Positions 19,254-28,454 of a stretch of 64,000 nucleotides of DNA are shown here, piece after piece. The translations under genes and the position numbers were made by a program. Where the stretch lies: assembly GCF_016595795.1 (NCBI RefSeq), contig NZ_JAENHN010000064.1, forward strand, positions 1 through 64,000, read 5' to 3'. Below the pieces are notes generated by a model, which saw only the letters and a program-made list of their open reading frames with translations, was not told the origin of the DNA and searched no databases. The stretch is from Clostridium yunnanense. Lineage in GTDB: Bacteria > Bacillota > Clostridia > Clostridiales > Clostridiaceae. Within the stretch, counting starts at the first letter, position 1; the number at the start of each line of letters is the position of its first letter.

Positions 19254-19569
19254 ACTAAGACCTCCTGTAAAATTTTATAAGACTATAAGAATTATTGGTT
19301 TACAAATTATTAAGAATAAACATTTTCTATATCAAAACTTGATTTATACTTAAGGTTTTATTTTTTTACTCTACTGCCAGAACCAAGAAGAGTTTAAGAA
19401 ATAAATTTTGCAGTGAAGTGTTTCATCTTTAATATAGCCATTATATGCTAATTTAAGTATATAATATATTATAAGCATTTAAATAAAATATTTTACTTGT
19501 TTATGTTTATGATTAGTAAACTAAAGATATAATTATTAATAGTATATTGACGAAAGGATGTAAAGCGTA
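19254..19569. other. Divergent intergenic region between cca and yhaM-like gene
   Basis: It should hold divergent promoters. The only distinctive content is one copy of a dispersed repeat at 19366-19430, described separately. Confidence 0.5.
19366..19430 (-). repeat. Dispersed intergenic repeat, copy 1
   Basis: On the minus strand this reads ATGAAACACTTCACTGCAAA and onward, which would translate as MKHFTAKFIS then a stop. A similar element lies at 37555-37626 (core AAATAAATTTTG-AGTGA-GTGTTTCAT in the plus strand). Both lie in intergenic DNA, so this is a non-coding dispersed repeat rather than a gene. I recall that spurious MKHFTAKF-type proteins are annotated in other clostridia. Confidence 0.6.
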
Positions 19570-20538
19570 TTGGGTATAGAGTTAAGAAAGATAAGTGAAT
19601 TTGAACAAAATGAAAGAGTAGAAGGATTCTTTTTGATTAAGTCGGTAAGTTTAAAGACAGCAAATGCCAATGGTAAAAAGTACTTGGATTTTGCATTAGG
19701 AGATAGTACTGGTGAGATAGCAGGAAAGCTATGGGAAGTTAATAATGAAAATGAAAGTTTATTTAAGGAAAATACCATTGTTAAAATAAGAGGAATGGTG
19801 TCTGCTTGGCAAGGAAATCTTCAACTTAAGATTGAAAAGATAAGAAACATAGATCAAGGAGATAATGTAAATATTCAAGACTATGTTCAAAGTGCTCCAT
19901 TTGATAGTGAATACATGTTTGACAAGGTAAAAGAATATATTGAAAGAATCAAGAATCAAGATATAAAGAATATTGTTGGATATTTATTTAACGATTCTAA
20001 AGATAAATTAATGTATTATCCAGCTGCGAAAAAGAATCATCATGCCATAAGAGGTGGATTACTTTATCATATAATGACAATGCTTAACGTAGCTGAAAAC
20101 TTAAGCTCAATATATACATTTTTGAATAAGGATTTACTTTATGCTGGAGTAATACTTCATGATCTTGCAAAGATGAAAGAAATGAACTCTAATGAACTTG
20201 GCATAGTAGGTGAGTATAGTTTAGAGGGTACATTGCTTGGACATATAACGCAAGGTATAAAGGATGTTGAAGTTGTAGGGGAGAGGTTTAAAGCTGATAG
20301 AGAAGTGATAGTATTACTGCAACACATGATACTTTCACATCATTATGAGCCAGAGTATGGAAGCCCAGTAAAACCTATGATAGCAGAAGCTGAGATGCTC
20401 CATTATATAGATATAATTGATGCTAGAATGTATGATATAAGAAGAGTTACAGGTGAAACAGAAGAAAAACAATTCTCTGAGAGACTATGGTCACTTGAAA
20501 ACAGAAGAATATATAATCATAACTTGGATAAACAATAA
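19570..20538 (+). CDS. YhaM-type 3'-5' exoribonuclease (OB + HD domains)
   Basis: The 322-residue protein has an N-terminal OB-fold (VEGFFLIKSVSLKT to about residue 92) and an HD hydrolase domain with H158, H167 and the doublet H197-D198 (LHDLAK). This is the layout of YhaM, a Mn-dependent 3'-5' exonuclease that trims RNA and single-stranded DNA. It is cytosolic. The start is TTG 19570, with AAAGGATG about ten bases upstream; no better start is seen. It is monocistronic and converges with the L,D-transpeptidase gene at a shared terminator. Confidence 0.87.
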   Translation: MGIELRKISEFEQNERVEGFFLIKSVSLKTANANGKKYLDFALGDSTGEIAGKLWEVNNENESLFKENTIVKIRGMVSAWQGNLQLKIEKIRNIDQGDNVNIQDYVQSAPFDSEYMFDKVKEYIERIKNQDIKNIVGYLFNDSKDKLMYYPAAKKNHHAIRGGLLYHIMTMLNVAENLSSIYTFLNKDLLYAGVILHDLAKMKEMNSNELGIVGEYSLEGTLLGHITQGIKDVEVVGERFKADREVIVLLQHMILSHHYEPEYGSPVKPMIAEAEMLHYIDIIDARMYDIRRVTGETEEKQFSERLWSLENRRIYNHNLDKQ

Positions 20539-20558
20539 AGATAAACTAGATAATATTT

Positions 20559-20600
20559 AAAATGCTCTCTATCGAAATTGACAGGGAGCATTTCATTTTA
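20559..20600. terminator. Bidirectional terminator between yhaM-like and L,D-transpeptidase genes
   Basis: Stem AAATGCTCTCT/AGGGAGCATTT lies within a larger inverted repeat (AAACTAGATA/TATCTAGTTT), with T-rich flanks on both strands. Confidence 0.8.
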
Positions 20601-20601
20601 T

Positions 20602-21915
20602 CTAGTTTATTATTACTTTTGACCCTCTTGTGATATTATCATATATCCATTTAGCGTCTTCTACCTTAAGTCTTACACAGCCATGAGAAGCAGCTTTGCC
20701 TAATGTATAGTCTGTTATCTTTGTTTTTGTTTCGTTATAAGGTAATGAATGAAATAAATAGTTGCCATCAAATTGAACCCAGTACTTAGCCCCTTCTTTG
20801 TAATCAGTTGAATAGAACCAATCACCTTTCTCTTTTACAGTATATACACCTGAAGGAGTCTCACTTCCTTTTATTCCAGTGGAACAAGAATAATTTTTTA
20901 ATAAACTCCAATCATTTTTTTTACCCTTAAAAACATAAGTTTTTTGAGCTGATAGGTTTACATAAACTAAATAAGATGTATCAGAAGTAAGATTAAGTGA
21001 GTTTATTGTATTTGAATTAATTGTCATTGCTGCAACAGAAGTTGTTTTTGTGGTAGAGTCTGTATTGCTATTCGAATTTGTAGTGCTCTTTGAAGAATCA
21101 TTTGATGAATTGTTGTTTTTTGATTCATTAGAATTTGAGCTTGTATTCTTAGAGGAATCAGAAGTTAAATTCTTGCTTGTTGAATCTTTATTAAGAAAAT
21201 TATTTTTTTCATCTTTATACTCATTAATTTTGCTTAATATATCTTTATCATTAGAATAAAATTTAGTGTTATCCTCTAATAAGGTAATAGCTTTAGAAAA
21301 ATAATTTTCAGAAACTAGTTTCTCAGCTGAGCTTAGGGTTTCTTCTTTTATTGAGTTAATTACGTCTTTTTTATATTCCTCTGCTTTTAGAAAGTTATCA
21401 TCAAAATTACTAACTTTGTCAAAAGCATTATAAGCTTCTACATAGTTTTTATCTTTATATAGCTTCATGCCTAATGAAAAATTATTAGCGGAGTCATTAA
21501 GGAGTGGAATGTTCTTTTTGGCTTCGCTTATCGTATCATTAACTATACCATATCTTTCTACTTCACTTAAAGCAGCTAGTGTAGCTTCATCTGATAAACT
21601 ATTGTTCTTGTAATTAGACATTAGATCAGATATATATGTTGAGAAATAGTTTTTTAAATCAGTATATAATAATAGCTTTTTTGCAGGATTAAAGTTTCCT
21701 TTTGATACCATAAGAGAATTTGCTGTGGAATAATCCTTTTTATCGAAATTAATTTTAAAATCAGTAATTATATCATTATAAGCATAAAAAGAATAAGACA
21801 TTGCTATGCAAAAAAAAGCTAATAAAAGCATGGTAATAGTTTTTGATAAAGAAAATTTCATTTTTTTCTTTTCCTGTTTTTTTTCTCTTTCTTCTTTTTC
21901 TTCTTTTTCCTTCAA
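20602..21915 (-). CDS. Membrane-anchored L,D-transpeptidase (YkuD)
   Basis: A 437-residue protein. It has a strongly charged Lys/Glu N-terminus (residues 1-20), one membrane segment (about 25-45), a helical repeat-like region (about 60-240), a Ser/Asn/Thr linker (about 240-295) and a C-terminal YkuD domain with SHGCVR (catalytic C413, with H411 and R415). YkuD enzymes form 3-3 cross-links in peptidoglycan or attach proteins; the domain faces outward. The start is TTG 21915, with AAGGAGG seven bases before it. Confidence 0.9.
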   Translation of the reverse strand: MKEKEEKEEREKKQEKKKMKFSLSKTITMLLLAFFCIAMSYSFYAYNDIITDFKINFDKKDYSTANSLMVSKGNFNPAKKLLLYTDLKNYFSTYISDLMSNYKNNSLSDEATLAALSEVERYGIVNDTISEAKKNIPLLNDSANNFSLGMKLYKDKNYVEAYNAFDKVSNFDDNFLKAEEYKKDVINSIKEETLSSAEKLVSENYFSKAITLLEDNTKFYSNDKDILSKINEYKDEKNNFLNKDSTSKNLTSDSSKNTSSNSNESKNNNSSNDSSKSTTNSNSNTDSTTKTTSVAAMTINSNTINSLNLTSDTSYLVYVNLSAQKTYVFKGKKNDWSLLKNYSCSTGIKGSETPSGVYTVKEKGDWFYSTDYKEGAKYWVQFDGNYLFHSLPYNETKTKITDYTLGKAASHGCVRLKVEDAKWIYDNITRGSKVIIN

Positions 21916-22031
21916 ACTTCATCCTCCTTACTATTTTAGTTAAATTATTTCCAACTTTACATGAATATAAACAACATTAAGTACTAAAAATTTTTTCAAT
22001 GGCTAAAATACAAGAAGGAGGGATCAATCGT

Positions 22032-22817
22032 ATGGATAAGAATGTACCTTTTTTAAGTAAGATATATAATTCAATAGCGAAACCTAAGTTTTATATAAAG
22101 TTTAATGAACTAAGTTTATCCAGTGCAATAATTTACCTATTTACAGTATCAATAATTTTTGGATTTATAAGCTATATAAGGCCTACATATAATTATTATA
22201 AGTTCATGGATACAATACATAATGAAGTAGTATATGAATTTCCAGAGTTTACTTTCAATAAAGGGATTTTGCAGGTAGATGGAAAACAACCTATATTACT
22301 AAAAAGAAATGATTATAATATAGTAATAGATACTACAGGGAGAACTGATTTGTCAAAAATAGAAAACTACAATAAAGCTGTATTGATACTTAAAGACAAA
22401 GCTTATATAAAGGATGGATCTGGCAGTATAGATGAGACTAGATATAGTATAATAAAGTTTTTAAAGTTTAATAAAACTGAATTTATTCAAACTATATATG
22501 ATTTTAAGGCTGGAGCTTTCATTATGCTTATATCTGCACCAGTACTATTTTTTCTTTCAAATTTATTTATGGCTTTTATGGTGTCTGCTGTCGGTACGCT
22601 GATAAACTCAGTGCTTAAGGCTGGAATTAAATATAGAAACTTGTATAAGCTCAGCTCATATGCCGTTACAACAGCTGTAATTATAAGCTGCATAAGAAGA
22701 GTATTAGGAGTTAATATTATGTTTATAAATTATATTTATTTAATTATAAGTTCAATATATATGTTTTTAGCTATAAGAAATATATTAATAACTAATGCTA
22801 AAAATATAGAAGAGTAG
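22032..22817 (+). CDS. DUF1189 family membrane protein, paralogue A
   Basis: The 261-residue protein has a membrane segment near residues 28-50, an extracytoplasmic segment, and about four membrane segments in the C-terminal half. FYIKFNELSLSSAIIYLF is typical of DUF1189, a family of unknown function in Firmicutes. AAGGAGGG precedes ATG 22032. A second DUF1189 gene follows 75 bases later with the same layout, which indicates tandem duplication. A terminator-like hairpin overlaps the stop codon. Confidence 0.8.
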   Translation: MDKNVPFLSKIYNSIAKPKFYIKFNELSLSSAIIYLFTVSIIFGFISYIRPTYNYYKFMDTIHNEVVYEFPEFTFNKGILQVDGKQPILLKRNDYNIVIDTTGRTDLSKIENYNKAVLILKDKAYIKDGSGSIDETRYSIIKFLKFNKTEFIQTIYDFKAGAFIMLISAPVLFFLSNLFMAFMVSAVGTLINSVLKAGIKYRNLYKLSSYAVTTAVIISCIRRVLGVNIMFINYIYLIISSIYMFLAIRNILITNAKNIEE

Positions 22818-22838
22818 GTTAGTCTGCTCTTCTTTTTA
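22807..22838 (+). terminator. Terminator overlapping the DUF1189 A stop codon
   Basis: AGAAGAG pairs with CTCTTCT and is followed by TTTTT. Confidence 0.65.
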
Positions 22839-22892
22839 ATTAATTATTATAGTATAATTGCTATATAATGGTATAAGGTGGAGGAGTAGTTA

Positions 22893-23693
22893 ATGCAAAA
22901 AAAAGATAATTTTTTTAAAAAATTCTTAAAAGCTATAGTAGATGTAAAGTATTATATTAACTTCAACAGAGAAACTTTAGGAAGAGCTTTTCTATATCTT
23001 TTAATAATGTCGATACTTTTAGGCGGCATCAATAGTATAAAAACAGTTTACAGTGTTACAAAAGCAATAAGTTCTGCAGTAAGTGAATTGAATAATAATG
23101 ATATAGACTTTAGATTAGAAGATGGAGTAATGAACATATCCTCAAGTCCATTTACTTACAAAGATAATGATACTTTAATTATTGTTGATACAACTAAAAA
23201 CGCTAGTGAGTTTGATAAGTCTATAATCAAAGATAAGAGTCCCAATATGATGTATGTATTTAAAGATAAATTTATAATGAATCAACAGAATGGTCAAAAT
23301 CAAGATGTAAAGTATTCAGATTTTGGGGCAATCACAGTAACTAAAGAAGGCGTTATTAATTTTATTGGAACCCTAAAATGGCTTTCAATATTGTTAGTGC
23401 CATTATTTATGATAGGAATGTTCATAGGACATATGTTCTCAGCTTTAGTAGTGGCTGTAATAGGTATACTTATAAATATAGTTATTAAAGCTAAAGTTGA
23501 ATTCGGAAATTTATATAAGCTTGCAATTTATGCACTAACCTTGCCAACTGTGATAGATATCGTAAGAGGAGCCTTCAGTCTTCAAGTTCCTCATTTTTAT
23601 AAGATATATATATTAGTTGCATTAATATATATAGGAATTGTATTGAAGACAATAAAAAATGATGAGATTAATATGGAATTATCCGAACTATAA
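22893..23693 (+). CDS. DUF1189 family membrane protein, paralogue B
   Basis: A 266-residue paralogue of the preceding gene. Both share [20 protein letters not shown], an outward loop with VDTT, and four C-terminal membrane segments containing [24 protein letters not shown]. Function unknown; the outward loop suggests an envelope or sensing role. GGAGGAG lies just before the ATG. Peptidase T starts 16 bases after its stop. Confidence 0.8.
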   Translation: MQKKDNFFKKFLKAIVDVKYYINFNRETLGRAFLYLLIMSILLGGINSIKTVYSVTKAISSAVSELNNNDIDFRLEDGVMNISSSPFTYKDNDTLIIVDTTKNASEFDKSIIKDKSPNMMYVFKDKFIMNQQNGQNQDVKYSDFGAITVTKEGVINFIGTLKWLSILLVPLFMIGMFIGHMFSALVVAVIGILINIVIKAKVEFGNLYKLAIYALTLPTVIDIVRGAFSLQVPHFYKIYILVALIYIGIVLKTIKNDEINMELSEL

Positions 23694-23709
23694 GAAAAGA
23701 GGCGGTAAT

Positions 23710-24933
23710 ATGTCACAAGTAATAGATAGATTTTTAAGATATGTAAAAGTAGACACAAAGTCAGATACTACAACAGGTACTACACCAAGCAGTAAGGGAC
23801 AATTAGAATTAGCTAAATTAATAGTAAGTGAATTAAAAGAGATAGGATTAGAGGATGTCGTGTTAAGTGATACTGGTTATATTTATGCGACTATACCTTC
23901 AAATATAGAAAAGCAAGTTCCAACCATAGGATTTGTAGCACATATGGATACATCTCCTGATATGACAGGTAAAGATGTTAAGCCTAAGTTTGTAGAAAAT
24001 TATGATGGTGGAGATATAGTATTAAATGCTGAAAACAATATAATACTTTCACCAAAAGAATTTCCTGATTTATTAGAGTATAAAGGAAAGACTTTGATAA
24101 CAACAGATGGAACTACCCTTCTAGGTGCTGATGATAAGGCTGGTCTTGCTGAGATAGTAACTGCAGCAGAATATCTTATAAATCATCCAGAGGTAAAGCA
24201 TGGAAAGGTAAGAATAGGCTTCACCCCAGATGAGGAAATAGGTGAAGGTGCTGATCACTTTGATGTAGAACTTTTTGGAGCTGACCTTGCATACACAATG
24301 GATGGTGGAGCTATAGGCGAATTAGAATATGAAAACTTTAATGCAGCTGGAGCTAAGGTTACGATTAAAGGAAGAAATGTTCATCCAGGTAGTGCTAAAA
24401 ATAAGATGATAAACTCAATGCTTATTGCAAATGAATTTATAAACTTGCTTCCATCTGATGAAGTTCCAGAAAAAACAGAAGGCTATGAAGGATTTATTCA
24501 TCTTACAGATATCAAAGGTGAAGTTGAAGAAACTCACTTAGGATTTATAATAAGAGATTTCTTTAAAGATGGCTATGAATCTAAAAAGAATAAATTAAGA
24601 CAGATAGAAAAATGTTTAAATGATAAGTATGGTCAAGGAACTATTAATGTAGAAATCAAAGATCAATATAAAAATATGAAAGAAAAAATAGAACCTGTTA
24701 TGTATATAGTTGAAAATGCTATAAAGGCTATGGAAACTGCAGGTATAAAGCCAAATGTAAGACCTATAAGAGGTGGTACAGATGGTGCTAGATTATCCTT
24801 TATGGGACTTCCTACACCGAATATATTTGCTGGTGGTGAGAATTTCCACGGAAAGTATGAATATGCAGTAGTAGAATCAATAGAAAAAGCTGTTGAGGTT
24901 ATTTTAAATCTAGTAGAGATATATTCAAAATAA
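23710..24933 (+). CDS. pepT: Peptidase T (tripeptide aminopeptidase)
   Basis: At 407 residues the protein matches PepT length. M20-family zinc ligands are visible: H78 and D80 (VAHMDTSPD), D141 (GADDKAG), the catalytic E175-E176 (PDEEIGEG) and D198 (MDGG). The enzyme removes the N-terminal residue from tripeptides in the cytosol and supplies amino acids from peptide uptake. The start is ATG 23710, where AGAGGCGG sits upstream; an upstream in-frame ATG at 23659 lies inside the previous gene. It is probably cotranscribed with DUF1189 B. Confidence 0.93.
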   Translation: MSQVIDRFLRYVKVDTKSDTTTGTTPSSKGQLELAKLIVSELKEIGLEDVVLSDTGYIYATIPSNIEKQVPTIGFVAHMDTSPDMTGKDVKPKFVENYDGGDIVLNAENNIILSPKEFPDLLEYKGKTLITTDGTTLLGADDKAGLAEIVTAAEYLINHPEVKHGKVRIGFTPDEEIGEGADHFDVELFGADLAYTMDGGAIGELEYENFNAAGAKVTIKGRNVHPGSAKNKMINSMLIANEFINLLPSDEVPEKTEGYEGFIHLTDIKGEVEETHLGFIIRDFFKDGYESKKNKLRQIEKCLNDKYGQGTINVEIKDQYKNMKEKIEPVMYIVENAIKAMETAGIKPNVRPIRGGTDGARLSFMGLPTPNIFAGGENFHGKYEYAVVESIEKAVEVILNLVEIYSK

Positions 24934-24972
24934 ATTCAATTACAGCTATTTACATTTTAATGTTAATAAATG

Positions 24973-25001
24973 TTGACAACTCTATTGGTACAGAATATTA
25001 T
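24973..25001 (+). promoter_or_regulatory. glnA promoter
   Basis: TTGACA (24973-24978) and TATTAT (24996-25001) with a 17-base spacer, giving a leader of about 110 bases before glnA. Confidence 0.78.
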
Positions 25002-25032
25002 TAGTAGTATGATATAACTAAGGAATAATACG

Positions 25033-25090
25033 ATGAACAAAGGCGTTCTATATATGAGTCGATTAGACTCTATGTAGGCGTCTTTATTAT
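25033..25090 (+). promoter_or_regulatory. glnA leader: candidate ANTAR-controlled attenuator
   Basis: Two mutually exclusive structures are visible. One is a small hairpin GAAC-AAAGGC-GTTC (25035-25048) with a six-base loop having A at position 1 and G at position 4, as in ANTAR-bound RNA loops. The other is a longer terminator-like stem pairing 25039-25060 with 25066-25085 around loop GATTA and running into a T-rich stretch. An ANTAR protein is encoded directly after glnA. The partner P1 hairpin was not clearly found. Confidence 0.5.
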
Positions 25091-25117
25091 TATCAAGGTT
25101 AAAGGAGAGAGATTTTT

Positions 25118-26446
25118 ATGTCTTATTCAAAAGAAGATATAGTCAGGCTTGTTGAAGAAAATGATGTTAGATTTATTAGACTACAATTCACAGACATATT
25201 CGGTACTATGAAGAATGTAGCTATAACTTCTAGACAGCTAAGCAAAGCTCTTAACAATGAATGTTTCTTTGATGGGTCATCAATTGAAGGGTTTGTTAGG
25301 ATGGAAGAAGCAGATATGTACTTAGCACCAGACTTGGACACCTTTGAATTAATGCCGTGGTCAACACCTGATGGAAATATAGCAAGACTTATTTGTGATG
25401 TTTACACAGGCGATGGAAAACCATTTGAAGGGGATCCAAGGTATATCCTAAAAAAGGTATTAAATGAAGCAAAGGAATTGGGGTATACCTTTAATGTAGG
25501 ACCTGAATGTGAGTTTTTCTTGTTCCATACAAACGATGATGGTTCACCAACTACTAATACTCATGATAATGCAAGTTATTTTGATTTAGGACATATAGAT
25601 CTTGGTGAAGAAGCTAGAAGAGATATGTGTATAGCCCTAGAACAAATGGGGTTTGAAATAGAAGCATCTCATCATGAAGTTGCAAGAGGCCAACATGAAA
25701 TTGATTTTAAATATGACAATGCTTTAAAGACTGCTGACAATATAATGACTTTTAAGTCAGTAGTTAAAACTATAGCACAATCACATGGATTACATGCAAC
25801 TTTTATGCCTAAGCCTATATTTGGCATAAACGGTTCAGGTATGCATATGAATATGTCATTATCAAAGGATGGAGTTAATGCGTTTTTTGATGAAAAGGAT
25901 GATTTTGGTATAAGTGAAGATGCATATAGTTTCATAGCTGGTCTATTAAATCATATTAAAGGAATAGTTGCAGTTACTAATCCACTTGTTAATTCTTATA
26001 AAAGATTAGTTCCAGATTATGAAGCACCTATATATGTTTCATGGTCTCCTAAAAATAGAAGTCCTTTAGTTAGAATACCAATATCAAGAGGAAAATCAAC
26101 TAGAGTTGAGCTTAGATGTCCAGATCCATCTTGTAATCCATATCTAGCACTTGCACTTTGTTTAGCAGCTGGGTTAGAAGGGATAAAGAAAAAGCTTACG
26201 CCACCAAGAAGCATCGAGGCTAATATATTTGCTATGACTGAGGAACAAAGAAAAGAGCAAGGTATAGATAGACTTCCTGATAATCTTTATGATGCAATTT
26301 TAGAATTTAGTAAAGATGGCTTAGTAAAAGATATTTTAGGGGAGCATGCCTTCCAGGTATATAAGGAAGCGAAAAACCTAGAGTGGGATGATTATAGAGC
26401 AAAGGTACATCAATGGGAGATAGATCAATATTTGAGTAAATTCTAG
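25118..26446 (+). CDS. glnA: Glutamine synthetase type I
   Basis: At 442 residues this is the short GSI-alpha form of Firmicutes. [17 protein letters not shown], the [13 protein letters not shown] loop and [12 protein letters not shown] are all present. The enzyme makes glutamine from glutamate, ammonia and ATP as a dodecamer. The longer GSI-beta adenylylation insertion is absent, so control is expected by feedback and transcription. AAGGAGAG precedes the ATG. It is cotranscribed with the ANTAR gene 20 bases downstream. Confidence 0.96.
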   Translation: MSYSKEDIVRLVEENDVRFIRLQFTDIFGTMKNVAITSRQLSKALNNECFFDGSSIEGFVRMEEADMYLAPDLDTFELMPWSTPDGNIARLICDVYTGDGKPFEGDPRYILKKVLNEAKELGYTFNVGPECEFFLFHTNDDGSPTTNTHDNASYFDLGHIDLGEEARRDMCIALEQMGFEIEASHHEVARGQHEIDFKYDNALKTADNIMTFKSVVKTIAQSHGLHATFMPKPIFGINGSGMHMNMSLSKDGVNAFFDEKDDFGISEDAYSFIAGLLNHIKGIVAVTNPLVNSYKRLVPDYEAPIYVSWSPKNRSPLVRIPISRGKSTRVELRCPDPSCNPYLALALCLAAGLEGIKKKLTPPRSIEANIFAMTEEQRKEQGIDRLPDNLYDAILEFSKDGLVKDILGEHAFQVYKEAKNLEWDDYRAKVHQWEIDQYLSKF

Positions 26447-26466
26447 TAGTAAATGGGGGGAAGTGC

Positions 26467-27039
26467 ATGCTTAACAGTTATAAGATTGTATTAGGAACAA
26501 GCACTTTAAAAGCAGGTGGACAGATAAAAAGCCTTCTCCTTCAAAAAGGTTTTAATGTTGATGGCATCTGCACTTCCGGAAGTATGCTCATAAGAAAGTC
26601 ACGACTTACAAAGCCAGATATAGTTATAATAAATTATGAGCTTACAGATACAAATGGGGCAGAGGTTGCAAAGATTATTTCAGGGGAAGCAATAAGCAAA
26701 GTAATACTTCTATGTACTTCGCAGCAGTATAATATAATATCTAAATGGACATCACAATTGGGCATAGTATGCATGCAAAAGCCAATTAAACCTAGTGGCT
26801 TTTTACATACTATAAGTGATATATTAGATGAGATATCTAAAGAGAAACACGGAAAGGCTGAAGGAAGTACTAGACCAGTGGGGGATAAACTTATAATAGA
26901 TAAAGCAAAACAACTATTAATGAAAAAAGAAAACATTGAGGAAAACGAAGCCTATAGACGAATTCAAAAAGAGAGCATGAATAGCAAAAGGCCTATGCTT
27001 GATGTTGCAAAGAGAATAATAAATTCCAATAAGGGATAA
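26467..27039 (+). CDS. ANTAR-domain antiterminator with pseudo-receiver (NitR-like)
   Basis: A 190-residue protein with an N-terminal receiver-like fold (about 5-120, KP at 105-106) and a C-terminal ANTAR RNA-binding domain (about 143-187; IDKAKQLLM...EAYRRIQKESM...KRPMLDVAKRII). ANTAR proteins bind paired hairpins in nascent RNA and prevent termination. The usual phosphoacceptor Asp is Asn here (N56 in PDIVIINYEL) and the acidic pair near the N-terminus is missing, so phosphorylation is unlikely. Its position after glnA matches the clostridial nitrogen regulator NitR. Confidence 0.85.
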   Translation: MLNSYKIVLGTSTLKAGGQIKSLLLQKGFNVDGICTSGSMLIRKSRLTKPDIVIINYELTDTNGAEVAKIISGEAISKVILLCTSQQYNIISKWTSQLGIVCMQKPIKPSGFLHTISDILDEISKEKHGKAEGSTRPVGDKLIIDKAKQLLMKKENIEENEAYRRIQKESMNSKRPMLDVAKRIINSNKG

Positions 27040-27041
27040 GC

Positions 27042-27086
27042 AATGGCGCTTGATTCATATACAGATGAATTTGAGCGTCATTTTTT
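27042..27086 (+). terminator. Terminator of the glnA operon
   Basis: Stem AATGGCGCTTGATTCAT pairs with ATGAATTTGAGCGTCATT (one bulge), followed by TTTTTT. Confidence 0.88.
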
Positions 27087-27410
27087 ATATAGAAGTTTGG
27101 GTATGTTTAAAATTAGATATTTTTAAATAATCTTATGTAAATAGAAAGATATATAGTATTTCATATGGATTATATTTTTAGGTTAAGAGGGCATTAATTA
27201 TATAGATAAAAAAAGATAGATACACAGATAAATAAAGAAATAATAGTAGTTATAGTACTTAGTTAAATCATATAGCAGGTAGTATTGGTTAAGTTTTAGT
27301 AATGGGTGTATCTATAATATGTTTAAATTTCACTAATACTATAATCATATATTTAAAGACAATACAATAAATAGCCTCCAATTTAATATTATTTATAAAT
27401 GACAAATTAA
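27087..27410. other. Gene-free stretch between glnA operon and sortase genes
   Basis: AT-rich DNA in which I see no gene, RNA motif or repeat. Confidence 0.5.
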
Positions 27411-27460
27411 AAGGAAAAGAACTTGTATCTATATGTTTTTAGATTCAAGTTCTTTTCTTC
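27411..27460 (-). terminator. Terminator of the pilus operon
   Basis: GAAAAGAACTTG pairs with CAAGTTCTTTTC around a 20-base loop. On the minus strand it is followed by TTTTAATTT, downstream of the last sortase gene. Confidence 0.78.
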
Positions 27461-27488
27461 TGCTTAACTAAGATATATAAACTCTTTG

Positions 27489-28451
27489 CTAATCTTTCTT
27501 TTTACTAACAAAAGTATATATAAAGACACAAACCAGTAGTAATGCGACGCCACTTGCAAATGTTTGAGGTTTTTCATACCAAGGTTTTATCTTTAACTCC
27601 ACTTCAGTTAGGTAGGGATGTAAGCTTGAGTCTATTTTGTCTTCTATTTTTTCTTTAGTTCCTTGGGAGTACCTTTTAGCGAATACTAAAAGACGATCGT
27701 TTTTAGAAGTAATACTATAACAAGTAAGAAGAGTTATCATATCAACTCCATTAACTATACTCAAGTATTCTTGCTGATCAGGCAAGATTATTTTATTTCC
27801 CGTAACTTTATAGTAAAGGGTTTGCCAATGATTTGTGATTTCAATATCGTCCCCAGGCTCCAGCTCTGGTAAGTCAGTAAAAAATTTTTGTACCTGCCCA
27901 GTATGTGCTGCAATTACTGAGTTGGTGTTTTCTCCTCCAATAGGGATACTAGTTCCTTGAATCACAGCAGCACCTTTGCTGAGATGGTCATCTGTGGCTC
28001 CAAGATATAATGGAAGTGTCTGATGAATCTTATCTATTTTAATATAAGCAAAGACTGAAGCTTTATCCTCAGTTTTTATATTACCTTTAATAGAGACGCC
28101 TAGTTCTTTTCTGAAAGGATCTGAGGTATATGCCGATAGATTCCATAATCTCTTATTATATTCTTTGATATAGGCTTCATCTTTGTCTAGAAGTAGTTTC
28201 ATTACAGGGTCAGACTGAATCTCTTCAAATTCTTTATCACTTATTTGTATTTTTTTGATTTTATTTTCATATTCTTCCTGATTATTTGAAGACTGATATG
28301 CTGTGTCTGGAGGAGATACTGGATTATTTGTACTCTTCATTATTTTGTAATTATAATAAGTATTAGAGAAAGTAGGATACATAAACACCATAATACCTAG
28401 AATAAAAAGAAAAGTATATTTCTTTTGACCTACAAATTTATTTGATTTCAC
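27489..28451 (-). CDS. Class C sortase, second copy
   Basis: A 320-residue sortase with an N-terminal membrane segment (about 12-30) and a C-terminal one. It carries catalytic H183 (AAHTG), C244 (TLLTC) and R253 (DRLLVF), and a DPF motif (111-113) as the lid anchor typical of class C, pilus-polymerising sortases. It acts on the outer membrane face. It starts with GTG three bases after the stop of the other sortase, so translation is probably coupled. It differs greatly from its neighbour in the N-terminal 120 residues. Confidence 0.88.
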   Translation of the reverse strand: MKSNKFVGQKKYTFLFILGIMVFMYPTFSNTYYNYKIMKSTNNPVSPPDTAYQSSNNQEEYENKIKKIQISDKEFEEIQSDPVMKLLLDKDEAYIKEYNKRLWNLSAYTSDPFRKELGVSIKGNIKTEDKASVFAYIKIDKIHQTLPLYLGATDDHLSKGAAVIQGTSIPIGGENTNSVIAAHTGQVQKFFTDLPELEPGDDIEITNHWQTLYYKVTGNKIILPDQQEYLSIVNGVDMITLLTCYSITSKNDRLLVFAKRYSQGTKEKIEDKIDSSLHPYLTEVELKIKPWYEKPQTFASGVALLLVCVFIYTFVSKKKD

Positions 28452-28454
28452 TTT

